Shown: piece by piece, positions 1 through 5,779 of the stretch
Layout of the letters: every line of letters begins with the position of its first letter
How positions within the stretch are numbered: position 1 is the first letter of the stretch
NCBI GenBank assembly: GCA_016194725.1
Contig: JACQAW010000076.1
Location: 1 to 9,683 of the forward strand
Direction: 5' to 3'
Source: Deltaproteobacteria bacterium
Lineage (GTDB): Bacteria; Bdellovibrionota; UBA1018; UBA923
DNA: 9,683 nucleotides
Translations under genes and position numbers: made by a program
The notes under the pieces: generated by a model
The model's input: only the letters and a program-made list of their open reading frames with translations
Database searches by the model: none
Told to the model about the DNA's origin: nothing

Positions 1-1
1 G

Positions 2-1612
2 GAGCTTTCGAACGGTGACGTCGACGCATTCCTGGCCGATGAAAAGGCGCCGCCACCCGTGCCTGCCGCTGAAGTAATCGAGGATTCCCAGACAATCACC
101 GGTGGCAACGAAGGACCCGACACCACCGAGACCCGAATCAAAGGGGGCCCCGTCGAAAAGGAAGTTGAAACACGCATTTCAGCGGGCCCGAATATCGAGA
201 CTGACAAGACGAAAATCGTGATTGGCGGCGGGGGGCCGGCTGGGCCGAACAAGGACGTCATGCAGGTCAAACGCCTGGACGCCGGAAATGCGGGAGCCGG
301 GGGCGCGGGGGCCAGCAAACGCGAGCAGCTTTTGCTGGACAAGCTCAGGGTCATGAGTGACCAAATTACGGCGCTGAAGGCCGAGAGGGGCAACTCTTCC
401 ACAGGCCTGGCCAATGCCGAGGTCGGTATGGCTGCTGGCGAAGGCTCCGCCGTTTCGAAACGCGAACAGCTGCTGACTGAGCAGAAAAAAGCGATGGGCG
501 AGCAGATTACCGCGCTCAATGAGCAGCTCAATACTTTGCGCTCCGAGAAAAACGGGTTGCAGCTCGCTCTGTCTGAAAGCAATCGCCACGCGGCTGATGC
601 CATCTCGAAGGCCGCCGCCGGAGAAGACGACAAGGAGTCCGAGGAGGAGATCAAGTTCAAGAATGAAATTGAAAAAGACGTGGCGGTTCCCGACAAGGCC
701 AAGGCGATGGTGAAGGGGCTGATGGAGAGTTTGACGAAGGAACGCAGCGAAATCAAGCAAAGGGCGCGCGAAGTCGACGCTTTGCTGCGCCGGCGTGATT
801 ATGAATACAAGACCAAGGAGTCCGGCTTCGTTGAACAGCTGCGCTTGCTCGAGGGCATGATCAAGCAGCGCGAGAGCGCGCTGGACAAATCTAAAGAGGT
901 GAATTCGAATCTTGCGGCTGTGATCGAGAAATTGCGCAGCGAAAGCACGAGTGCCACCGATGGTGCCGAGCTGACCCACAAGCTTGCTACCTCGGAAAAA
1001 CTGCTGCAGGCTGAGAAAGAAAGCACGGACCGGGTGCAGAAACGTTTTGACGAAATTCAAAAGAAGCTGACCGAGGAAATTTCGGCCCGGGGCATCGCGC
1101 AGCTGGATACCGTGAAGTTCAAGAAGCAGGCGGAAGATCTGCAAAGAAAGGTGAACCAGTTTCAGGAGGCGGGGCAGAAGGGCTCGTCCACCGATCTATT
1201 GAACATCACCGATGCCCGTGACAAGGCCGTGCGCCAGGTTGAGCAGCTGAAACAGCAGAACCGTGAGCTGCAGACCAAGCTGGCAGCCAGCACCCAGACC
1301 TCGAAAAATTCAACGAACGCAAAAGACGGCGCAAAGAGCGGTCCCGTGCAAAGCGAAGCGGAGCTCAAGCACAAGCTCGAGCTGGCGGATAAACTGGCAA
1401 AAGCTTCCAAGGACGAGTTGGATAAGACCAAGAAACGTCTTGAAGAGGTCAAACAGTCTGAAAACAAGCTGCGCGGCGAGCTAACCAAAGTGCAGGCCGA
1501 TCTTGCAAAAGCCCAGTCCGAACTGAAAGCAGCGGGAATTCGCTCGGCCGCCGCTGCCAAGACCGCCCCAGCCAGCCCTGCAAAGCCAAATCCGCCCAAG
1601 CCCAAGGCCTAA
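2..1612 (+). CDS. Coiled-coil protein, 5'-truncated by window edge, function unknown
   Basis: The frame is open to the left edge, so the GTG at 59 is not a convincing start and the gene probably begins outside the window; 536 codons are visible. The first codons read ELSNGDVDAFLADE, which resembles the N-terminal LSQxEIDALL motif of FliM/FliN-type proteins. Next, counting from the GTG at 59, come a Pro/Gly-rich low-complexity stretch (about residues 5-85, with repeated ETRI and GGP units) and then a long, highly charged alpha-helical region with heptad-like Leu/Ala spacing to about residue 495. The tail is Ala/Pro/Lys-rich. Two internal repeats are visible: SKREQLL...QITAL at residues 86-106 and 133-153, and AEL(T/K)HKL...EKL...KR(F/L)(D/E)E(I/V) around residues 300-340 and 430-475. 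No signal peptide, membrane segment or catalytic motif is visible. It is probably a cytoplasmic or structural scaffold protein. I do not recognise the family. Antisense frames here are shadows. Confidence 0.85.
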   Translation, partial: ELSNGDVDAFLADEKAPPPVPAAEVIEDSQTITGGNEGPDTTETRIKGGPVEKEVETRISAGPNIETDKTKIVIGGGGPAGPNKDVMQVKRLDAGNAGAGGAGASKREQLLLDKLRVMSDQITALKAERGNSSTGLANAEVGMAAGEGSAVSKREQLLTEQKKAMGEQITALNEQLNTLRSEKNGLQLALSESNRHAADAISKAAAGEDDKESEEEIKFKNEIEKDVAVPDKAKAMVKGLMESLTKERSEIKQRAREVDALLRRRDYEYKTKESGFVEQLRLLEGMIKQRESALDKSKEVNSNLAAVIEKLRSESTSATDGAELTHKLATSEKLLQAEKESTDRVQKRFDEIQKKLTEEISARGIAQLDTVKFKKQAEDLQRKVNQFQEAGQKGSSTDLLNITDARDKAVRQVEQLKQQNRELQTKLAASTQTSKNSTNAKDGAKSGPVQSEAELKHKLELADKLAKASKDELDKTKKRLEEVKQSENKLRGELTKVQADLAKAQSELKAAGIRSAAAAKTAPASPAKPNPPKPKA

Positions 1613-1623
1613 GCCCGGCCTTG
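1603..1623 (+). terminator. Weak hairpin across the stop codon of the coiled-coil gene
   Basis: CAAGGCC (1603-1609) pairs perfectly with GGCCTTG (1617-1623) around a 7-base loop that contains the TAA stop. It is followed by TCTTAAG, not a real U-tract, so as an intrinsic terminator it is weak. It may instead be a processing or pausing structure between the coding gene and the tRNA. Confidence 0.3.
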
Positions 1624-1647
1624 TCTTAAGTTCCCGAACCTGATAAC
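1621..1647 (+). promoter_or_regulatory. Candidate promoter of tRNA-Leu
   Basis: TTGTCT (1621-1626; 4 of 6 to the -35 consensus) and GATAAC (1642-1647; 4 of 6 to the -10) are separated by 15 bases and end 19 bases before the tRNA. The spacing is shorter than ideal and the upstream box overlaps the weak hairpin, so read-through from the upstream gene is an equally good explanation. Confidence 0.25.
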
Positions 1648-1666
1648 TCCAAGCCATCACACACTT

Positions 1667-1751
1667 GCCGACGTGGTGGAATTGGTAGACACGCTAGGCT
1701 TAGGACCTAGTGCCGCAAGGCGTGGGGGTTCGAGTCCCTCCGTCGGTACCA
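1667..1751 (+). tRNA. tRNA-Leu (anticodon UAG)
   Basis: All cloverleaf parts are visible. The acceptor stem GCCGACG pairs with CGTCGGT (the first pair is G-U), followed by A and a genomically encoded CCA. The anticodon stem CTAGG/CCTAG closes the 7-base loop CTTAGGA, giving anticodon TAG, which reads CUA and other CUN leucine codons. A long variable arm (TGCCGCAAGGCGT) marks it as a class II tRNA, and the T-arm carries TTCGAGT. Its length of 85 bases is normal for tRNA-Leu. The last part of the gene is copied 214 bases downstream. Confidence 0.97.
1730..1750 (+). repeat. Direct repeat copy 1 (3' part of tRNA-Leu)
   Basis: These 21 bases run from the T-loop through the 3' acceptor strand and the first two bases of CCA. 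They recur without mismatch at 1944-1964. Repeats of a tRNA 3' end are the classic footprint of site-specific integration at tRNA genes, where the incoming attachment site restores the gene. Here only 193 bases lie between the copies, too little for an integrase gene. Confidence 0.85.
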
Positions 1752-1808
1752 TAGCAAAAATAATCGCTCCAAAAAACTCCGACGATGCGCAAAAGTCGAG
1801 CCCACTAA

Positions 1809-1819
1809 GAGGGACTCGA
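1809..1819 (-). repeat. Inverted copy of the tRNA T-arm
   Basis: GAGGGACTCGA is the reverse complement of TCGAGTCCCTC, found in the tRNA (1730-1740) and in the downstream partial copy (1944-1954). With the flanking A at 1820 the match to the tRNA is 12 bases. It could pair in RNA or single-stranded DNA with either plus-strand copy. Confidence 0.75.
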
Positions 1820-1943
1820 ACGCGAAGGCGCGACCCGCGAAGAGTCGCGAAGCGACTTTGCGCGGGGCAGCTGCGCAGGAAGCGCAGCTGAGCAACTGAG
1901 GGGAGCCCACGCAGGGAGCGGCAGGAGCCGCGACCGAAGTGGG

Positions 1944-1964
1944 TCGAGTCCCTCCGTCGGTACC
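1944..1964 (+). repeat. Direct repeat copy 2: partial tRNA-Leu 3' end
   Basis: Identical over 21 bases to 1730-1750, offset by exactly 214. Similarity continues upstream with GTGGG (1939-1943) if a 3-base gap is allowed. After the repeat the tRNA copy ends in ACCC instead of ACCA. No D-arm or anticodon arm precedes it, so this is not a functional tRNA. Confidence 0.85.
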
Positions 1965-2047
1965 CCTTTGAACAGTACTCGAACCGGCACGAAAGCCCGG
2001 CTCTGGCGGGGCGGCCCCTCCGAGTCGACAAGCATGAAAAAACGAAG

Positions 2048-2731
2048 CTATTGTCGCTGCTGCAGTTGCACGGCGCCGCGAACGCGGAATTTCGACGCCA
2101 GGAGCCGATCCGCCGGCTCAGTCAGGCGGGAATCCCAACCCCCGCCAATACAGACGCCACTCGAACGGCGGCCGTAGACGTCGAGAAAAGTATTGCCCCG
2201 ACCCCAGTGGTGGTCCACCCATCTCTGGTTGAAGAGCATGGAATCCTGGTCCCTCACGATCACCTTGAACGAGAATCCGATAACCTCGACCTCCGGGGCC
2301 AGACCGAGAGAGATGCCCTTGAGGTCCATCATCTGGCTGAACGCGCTCTGCACTTTGGCGAGGTTCTCGGCGTCCCCGGGGCCAACCGCCTCGCACATGT
2401 CATTCCCGATCGTCAGCCGGAGCGCGTTGATCTGAACCTCATCAGCGGGAACAGGCAAACCGTCGACCTCGAAGCGGCGGGCATGGTCGAACTCGTTCTC
2501 GCAGCGCAAGTCGGCGGTCCGATTGTTGCCGCCGCCCCAGAACACGCCGTGGAACTGAATCTCGCATTTCATCGAGTTCTCGGGAGCGGTATACTCCGTC
2601 CTGAAACGAAACAACGGATCAGGCGAGGTTGGCGGGATATTCTGCCGCTTACCCATCGCGTGCGCCGATGCACCGAAAACGCTCAATGCCATTAAACCCA
2701 AAGAAAGCAACTTCGTTATCCATTGGCTCAT
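2048..2731 (-). CDS. Sec-exported hypothetical protein
   Basis: A 227-residue protein with a clear Sec signal peptide: a short N-region with one Lys (MSQWITK), a hydrophobic core (LLSLGLMALSVFG), then ASAHA as a good signal peptidase I site, so cleavage is expected after about residue 25. The mature protein has four cysteines (56, 77, 113, 194), an even number compatible with disulphides in the periplasm. It also has Gly/Trp-rich patches (VFWGGGNN and CIGGGWDS) and no membrane anchor. I recognise no domain and assign no function. The strand choice rests on the signal peptide; a long plus-strand frame over the same bases lacks such features. No strong Shine-Dalgarno sequence precedes the ATG at 2731. 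The gene is transcribed divergently from the lipoprotein gene at 3031. Confidence 0.8.
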   Translation of the reverse strand: MSQWITKLLSLGLMALSVFGASAHAMGKRQNIPPTSPDPLFRFRTEYTAPENSMKCEIQFHGVFWGGGNNRTADLRCENEFDHARRFEVDGLPVPADEVQINALRLTIGNDMCEAVGPGDAENLAKVQSAFSQMMDLKGISLGLAPEVEVIGFSFKVIVRDQDSMLFNQRWVDHHWGRGNTFLDVYGRRSSGVCIGGGWDSRLTEPADRLLASKFRVRGAVQLQQRQ

Positions 2732-3030
2732 AATCGGTGCATAACACCCTCGCCCCTCGGCGAGCTAGTCGGAATGTGTCACTTCCCCTCGGAACCCAAG
2801 GACGGGAAGCAGTTCCGGCAGGTTAAGACGACAACGGCCCGGTTCCGACTGGCCGGGTGAGCGCGGGTTAATGCCCGCGATCGCATCGGCCCCCAGCCCG
2901 ATACACGGCGCTCAGCTCGGCCATGGCCGTCAGAGGATCGATTGGGTTTATGATTGATTCAAACGCTCAAATCACGATTTTTGAGAATCGTTCGCCATTG
3001 AGTGATTTTATGGGCACAATCTGAACATAG
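2732..3030. promoter_or_regulatory. Divergent intergenic region with inverted repeats
   Basis: This 299-base region separates two gene starts and must hold the promoters for both. The GC-rich half has hairpins CCCGG/CCGGG (2838-2857) and CGCGGG/CCCGCG (2862-2879, loop TTAATG). The AT-rich half near the lipoprotein gene has overlapping inverted repeats: CTCAAA/TTTGAG (2966-2985), CGATT/AATCG (2975-2990) and AAATCAC/GTGATTT (2969-3008). A possible plus-strand promoter is TTGAGA (2981-2986) with a poor -10, GATTTT, 17 bases later. The overlapping symmetry suggests an operator, but this is an inference. No gene is seen. Confidence 0.4.
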
Positions 3031-3936
3031 ATGAGAATTACAATCGAAGCCGTGCAAATCCTCAGCATGTTGATTCGCTCCCTATGCTTCGTCATATGCA
3101 TGAGTCTTTGCGGCTGCGCCACAGGTCAAACCAAGGACGAAAGTACGTTGACCCGACGCTACCGCGAGGGCGAGGTCTACGGATATTATATCTTTAATCG
3201 TCAATTCATCGGGAGTGATTTGGATAATTCCTACGAGGGCCACGCGACGGCGCGCGTTGTTGCCGAACCGACCGGCGCCATGCATGAGGAATTCGAGTGG
3301 CACGACATCACCAAGAACGGGAAAAAGCACCCCATCGCGCCCGAATACCGGCAGATTCTTTCGCTCGCGGTCGGCGGAAAAATGATTTTTCCACCGACCG
3401 CGATGATTACCGGCGCGACGACCGACACGATGAATTTTTATGTTAACGAGATGCTCGCGATCAAAAAAGCTCTGCGCAAGGTCGGCGACCACGAGTTGGT
3501 GAGTCTCAATGGAAAACCCAGTCCCTGGCTCGACCGCGCGAGGGGCTTCAACGGTTTCGATTGCCAGGATTTCGATATCATGCTCACGGCGATCGACGGC
3601 AACTATGCCACTGTGAAGGTGGCCAACATCCCTCCCCTGCATGGCTGCACGCGGCCGCCGCTCGTGGCCTGGATGAATTCCCGGGTCGCCGACACCGAGA
3701 ACAATTTCTTCGAGATCGAAAGGCAGGCAGACGGGACTTACCACGCCTCCTACGGCAAGGAGATCATCGATACGGAGCTGCACATTGACCTAGGGACGGG
3801 CCGAATCATTTCCGGATTCATGCACAACACCGTTCACTATTTGCAGCGTGTTTGCAAAGACGAATCGGTGCTGGATTGCGGAGAGCCCAAGGATAAATCG
3901 CTTGCGCGCGAGACTGTACTAGTTCTGGAAAAATAG
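3031..3936 (+). CDS. Putative lipoprotein, uncharacterised
   Basis: A 301-residue protein. The second ATG (3067, residue 13) gives a textbook lipoprotein signal, MLIRSLCFVICMSLCGC, with lipobox LCGC and lipidated Cys at residue 29. The first 12 residues include an acidic Glu unusual in an N-region, so 3067 is the likelier true start. The residue after the Cys is Ala, which favours outer-membrane sorting. The mature part is mixed alpha/beta without further membrane segments. It has conserved-looking blocks such as YEGHATARV, HEEFEWHDI, SRVADTENNF and, near the end, a spaced Cys pair in RVCKDESVLDCGEP. That end pattern reminds me of an uncharacterised secreted family of soil bacteria, but I cannot verify it. 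It is divergent from the exported protein at 2731 and is followed by a gene-free gap, so it is probably monocistronic. No strong ribosome-binding site is visible at either start. Confidence 0.8.
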   Translation: MRITIEAVQILSMLIRSLCFVICMSLCGCATGQTKDESTLTRRYREGEVYGYYIFNRQFIGSDLDNSYEGHATARVVAEPTGAMHEEFEWHDITKNGKKHPIAPEYRQILSLAVGGKMIFPPTAMITGATTDTMNFYVNEMLAIKKALRKVGDHELVSLNGKPSPWLDRARGFNGFDCQDFDIMLTAIDGNYATVKVANIPPLHGCTRPPLVAWMNSRVADTENNFFEIERQADGTYHASYGKEIIDTELHIDLGTGRIISGFMHNTVHYLQRVCKDESVLDCGEPKDKSLARETVLVLEK

Positions 3937-4120
3937 CGCGAATCTCGAGGGGCGCAGACTAAACCACTTGATTCACGATCACGCCGCCTACGGCAGCCAG
4001 GCGTGAAAACGTCCGATCCGATTTCAGTTACTGAAACGGAGAGTGAAACCGCACCTCTCTGGTGCCCGATCAATACAATCAACTACTACGCAAAGCCTAT
4101 CCCCCAGAAAAACAACTGCA

Positions 4121-4149
4121 TTGCACCCCAAAAAGATTCCTGCTAGAAA
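4121..4149 (+). promoter_or_regulatory. Candidate promoter of the rpsB-tsf operon
   Basis: TTGCAC (4121-4126) and TAGAAA (4144-4149; 4 of 6 to the -10 consensus) are separated by exactly 17 bases in an AT-richer tract. Transcription would start near 4156 and give a leader of about 160 bases, long enough to contain the two hairpins before rpsB. The -35 match is modest. Confidence 0.35.
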
Positions 4150-4240
4150 GACTCCAGTTTCCAAATACACACATCCCGCTCAAAAAAACTTTGGTGCTGA
4201 CCCGCAAATAGGTTGCTGGCCGGTTCAACGGGATGGAGGC

Positions 4241-4290
4241 AAACGCCGCCAGGCGTTTAAACCAAGTTAGCTTCGCCACCAGAGCGAGGC
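4241..4290 (+). promoter_or_regulatory. Two leader hairpins before rpsB, possible S2 autoregulation site
   Basis: AAACGCC (4241-4247) pairs perfectly with GGCGTTT (4252-4258) around the loop GCCA. GCTTCGC (4270-4276) pairs with GCGAGGC (4284-4290) with one G-U pair and a 7-base loop. The second ends 12 bases before the Shine-Dalgarno sequence. In E. coli, S2 represses its own operon through the rpsB leader; that this structure does so is an inference. Confidence 0.4.
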
Positions 4291-4302
4291 AGCGATAATT
4301 TC

Positions 4303-4308
4303 AAGGAG
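4303..4308 (+). promoter_or_regulatory. Strong ribosome-binding site of rpsB
   Basis: AAGGAG lies 5 bases before the ATG at 4314. It is the best Shine-Dalgarno match in the window and fixes the S2 start. Confidence 0.85.
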
Positions 4309-4313
4309 TCTCA

Positions 4314-5118
4314 ATGCCTAACGTTACGATGAAAGAACTGCTCGAAGCCGGCGTTCATTTTGGTCACCAGACCAGCCGCTGGAACCCGAAGATGAAGTCA
4401 TATGTTTTCGGCGCCCGCAACGGTATTTATATTATCGACTTGCAGAAGACCGTGCAGTTCACCCGCGAAGCCTGTGCCTTCGCTCTGAAGATAACCTCGG
4501 AAGGCAAGCGCATCCTTTTCGTCGGTACCAAGAAACAGGCTAAAGACGTCATCATCGAGGAAGCCGTGCGTTCCAACCAGAACTTCCATGAAGAAGCTGC
4601 CAGGCGCGCTCTTCATCATCGACCCCATGAAGGAACACATCGCGGTCAAGGAAGCCAAGAAGCTGGGCATTCCGACGATTGCCGTGGTCGACACCAACTG
4701 TGATCCGGACGACATCGACTTCGTAATTCCGGGCAACGACGACGCGATCCGCGCCATCAAGCTGTTCTCGCACCTCATTGCCGAAAGCTGCCTCGAAGGC
4801 GCTCGCGCATTTCAGGAAAAGCTCAAGGGCGACGAACGCCTGGCGGCTCAGGTTGCCGGCGAAGGCGTCGAAGAGAAGAAGGTTTCGCGCTTTGAGGGCG
4901 ACATCGACCTGCGTGGTCCGGATGAAGCCGAGCTTGCGGCAGCCGTTGATGGCACCGCAGCCACCGAAATCGAGCAGACTGAAGAAGAAAAAGCTGCCGC
5001 TGCCGCTGCCGTGGCTGCTGCTGCCGGCAAAACTCCGGCCGCTCCCGCCACCGCTACCGTTGCAGCAGTCGTGAAGGCCGCAGTAAAGGCTGCTCCGAAG
5101 AAAGCGACGAAGCACTAA
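4314..5118 (+). pseudogene. rpsB: Ribosomal protein S2, disrupted by internal out-of-frame deletion
   Basis: S2 is an essential protein of the 30S subunit, needed for S1 docking. The first 91 residues are typical S2 (ELLEAGVHFGHQTSRWNPKM, FGARNGIYIIDL, ILFVGTKKQA, ending EEAVRSNQNF). After about 4586 the S2 sequence resumes one base out of phase at MKKLPGALFIIDP (from 4588) and continues through AVVDTNCDPD and VIPGNDDAIRAI to a stop at 5116-5118. Between these blocks a normal S2 has RWLGG...LTN plus the helical coiled-coil hairpin, about 60 residues. All of this is missing, and the frame change implies a loss of 3n+2 bases. Read literally, translation would end at 4703 after 129 residues. Both flanks are clean, with no other stops. 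The C-terminal 90 or so residues form an Ala/Glu/Lys-rich extension beyond the usual S2 core. A sequence error or collapsed assembly is at least as likely as a real mutation. Confidence 0.9.
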
Positions 5119-5119
5119 T

Positions 5120-5752
5120 ATGGAAATCAAATCGGAACAGGTGAAAGATCTTCGGGAAAAAACCGGAGCAGGCATGATGGACTGCAAGAAGGCGCTCGTG
5201 GAATCATCGGGCGACTTCGAAAAGGCCATCGAATATCTTCGCAAGAAAGGCCTTTCGGCCGCTGCGAAGAAGTCGGACCGGGCTGCTAAAGAAGGCGCCG
5301 TATCGAGCTACATCCATGCGGGTGGCAAGATTGGCGTTCTGGTCGAGATCAACTGTGAAACGGACTTTGTCGCGCGCAACGAGACCTTTCAGGCTTTCGT
5401 TCGTGACGTCGCGATGCACATCGCGGCGGCCAACCCGCTTTATGTCCGCCCGGAAGATGTTCCGGCGGCCGTGGTGGAAAAAGAGAAGGAAATTCTTTTG
5501 GCTCAGGCCAAAGCTGATCCCAAGAACGCGAGCAAGCCGGTCGCTGTCATGGAAAAGATCATTGAAGGCAAGATCAAGAAGTTCTTTGACGAATCGTGTC
5601 TGGTGAATCAGGCTTTCGTAAAGGATTCGGACAAGACGATTTCTCAGCTCACGACGGAGATGGTCGCGAAAATTGGTGAGAATATCAATATTCGCCGTTT
5701 CGCCCGTTTCACCCTGGGCGAGGGAATCAGCACTCCGTCTCAGCCAGCGTAA
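5120..5752 (+). CDS. tsf: Elongation factor Ts
   Basis: A nucleotide exchange factor that releases GDP from EF-Tu in the cytoplasm. The 210-residue protein is of the short EF-Ts type (E. coli has 283), without the extended C-terminal module. It shows an N-terminal UBA-like domain with the signature LREKTGAGMMDCKKAL (residues 11-26). The core motif EINCETDFVARN lies near residues 76-87, and a typical C-terminal strand, GENINIRRFARFTLGEG, is present. The ATG starts one base after the rpsB stop, with no clear Shine-Dalgarno sequence of its own, so translational coupling to rpsB is likely. If the rpsB break were real, that coupling would be lost. It appears complete. Confidence 0.96.
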   Translation: MEIKSEQVKDLREKTGAGMMDCKKALVESSGDFEKAIEYLRKKGLSAAAKKSDRAAKEGAVSSYIHAGGKIGVLVEINCETDFVARNETFQAFVRDVAMHIAAANPLYVRPEDVPAAVVEKEKEILLAQAKADPKNASKPVAVMEKIIEGKIKKFFDESCLVNQAFVKDSDKTISQLTTEMVAKIGENINIRRFARFTLGEGISTPSQPA

Positions 5753-5779
5753 GATCGTAACACCAACAAAGCGAGATCA

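Larger units (their letters stand above)
1801..1964 (+). repeat. Structured tRNA-linked element, possible non-autonomous mobile repeat or ncRNA
   Basis: This segment packs several perfect or near-perfect hairpins into 164 bases. CGCG/CGCG lies at 1821-1832 (loop AAGG). A long stem at 1834-1866 has CCCGCG/CGCGGG, an A-G mismatch, then AGAGTCGC/GCGACTTT with loop GAA. CAGCTGCGC/GCGCAGCTG lies at 1868-1890 (loop AGGAA). CCCAC/GTGGG at 1906-1910/1939-1943 encloses GCGGC/GCCGC at 1918-1931 (loop AGGA). An outer 11-bp stem, 1809-1819 with 1944-1954, is made of two opposed copies of the tRNA T-arm sequence and closes the whole into a multibranched, cloverleaf-like fold. No credible protein is encoded on either strand. 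It could be a miniature mobile repeat, a tRNA-trailer RNA, or a relic of a deleted island; the sequence alone cannot decide. Confidence 0.6.
3937..4313 (+). other. Gene-free region upstream of the rpsB operon
   Basis: 377 bases without a credible gene. They hold a bulged hairpin (CACGCC 3980-3985 with GGCGTG 4000-4005, inner GCC/GGC) without a U-tract, and a 15-base palindrome TTTCAG-TTA-CTGAAA (4022-4036) that could be an operator. An AT-richer tract (about 4080-4210) holds a candidate promoter, and two leader hairpins lie near rpsB. The short open frames here have low-complexity, unconvincing products. Confidence 0.6.

Noticed and set aside
179..1144. 321-residue minus-strand frame
   Set aside because: It is a shadow of the coiled-coil gene in GC-rich DNA; the sense strand has heptads and internal protein repeats.
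1801..1964. Integron attC site
   Set aside because: The characteristic core-site boxes and paired simple-site layout are not seen, and no integrase or cassette array is present.
1657..2031. Minus-strand frames across tRNA-Leu and its trailer, with products such as PTEGLEPPRL
   Set aside because: These are antisense translations of tRNA and the structured repeat, a well-known class of spurious protein calls.
2051..2695. 214-residue plus-strand frame
   Set aside because: It is fully antisense to the signal-peptide-bearing minus-strand gene and shows no domain or signal.
4043..4270. 75-residue plus-strand frame before rpsB
   Set aside because: Basic low-complexity product with no ribosome-binding site, overlapping the promoter and leader hairpins.
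4520..4530. 11-base match to the tRNA-Leu 3' end (CGTCGGTACCA) inside rpsB
   Set aside because: It encodes the conserved VGTK of S2, so it is coincidence and not an attachment site.
4588..4600. Programmed frameshifting or an internal start to rescue S2
   Set aside because: A frameshift cannot restore about 60 missing conserved residues, and a product starting at 4588 would lack the N-terminal half of S2.
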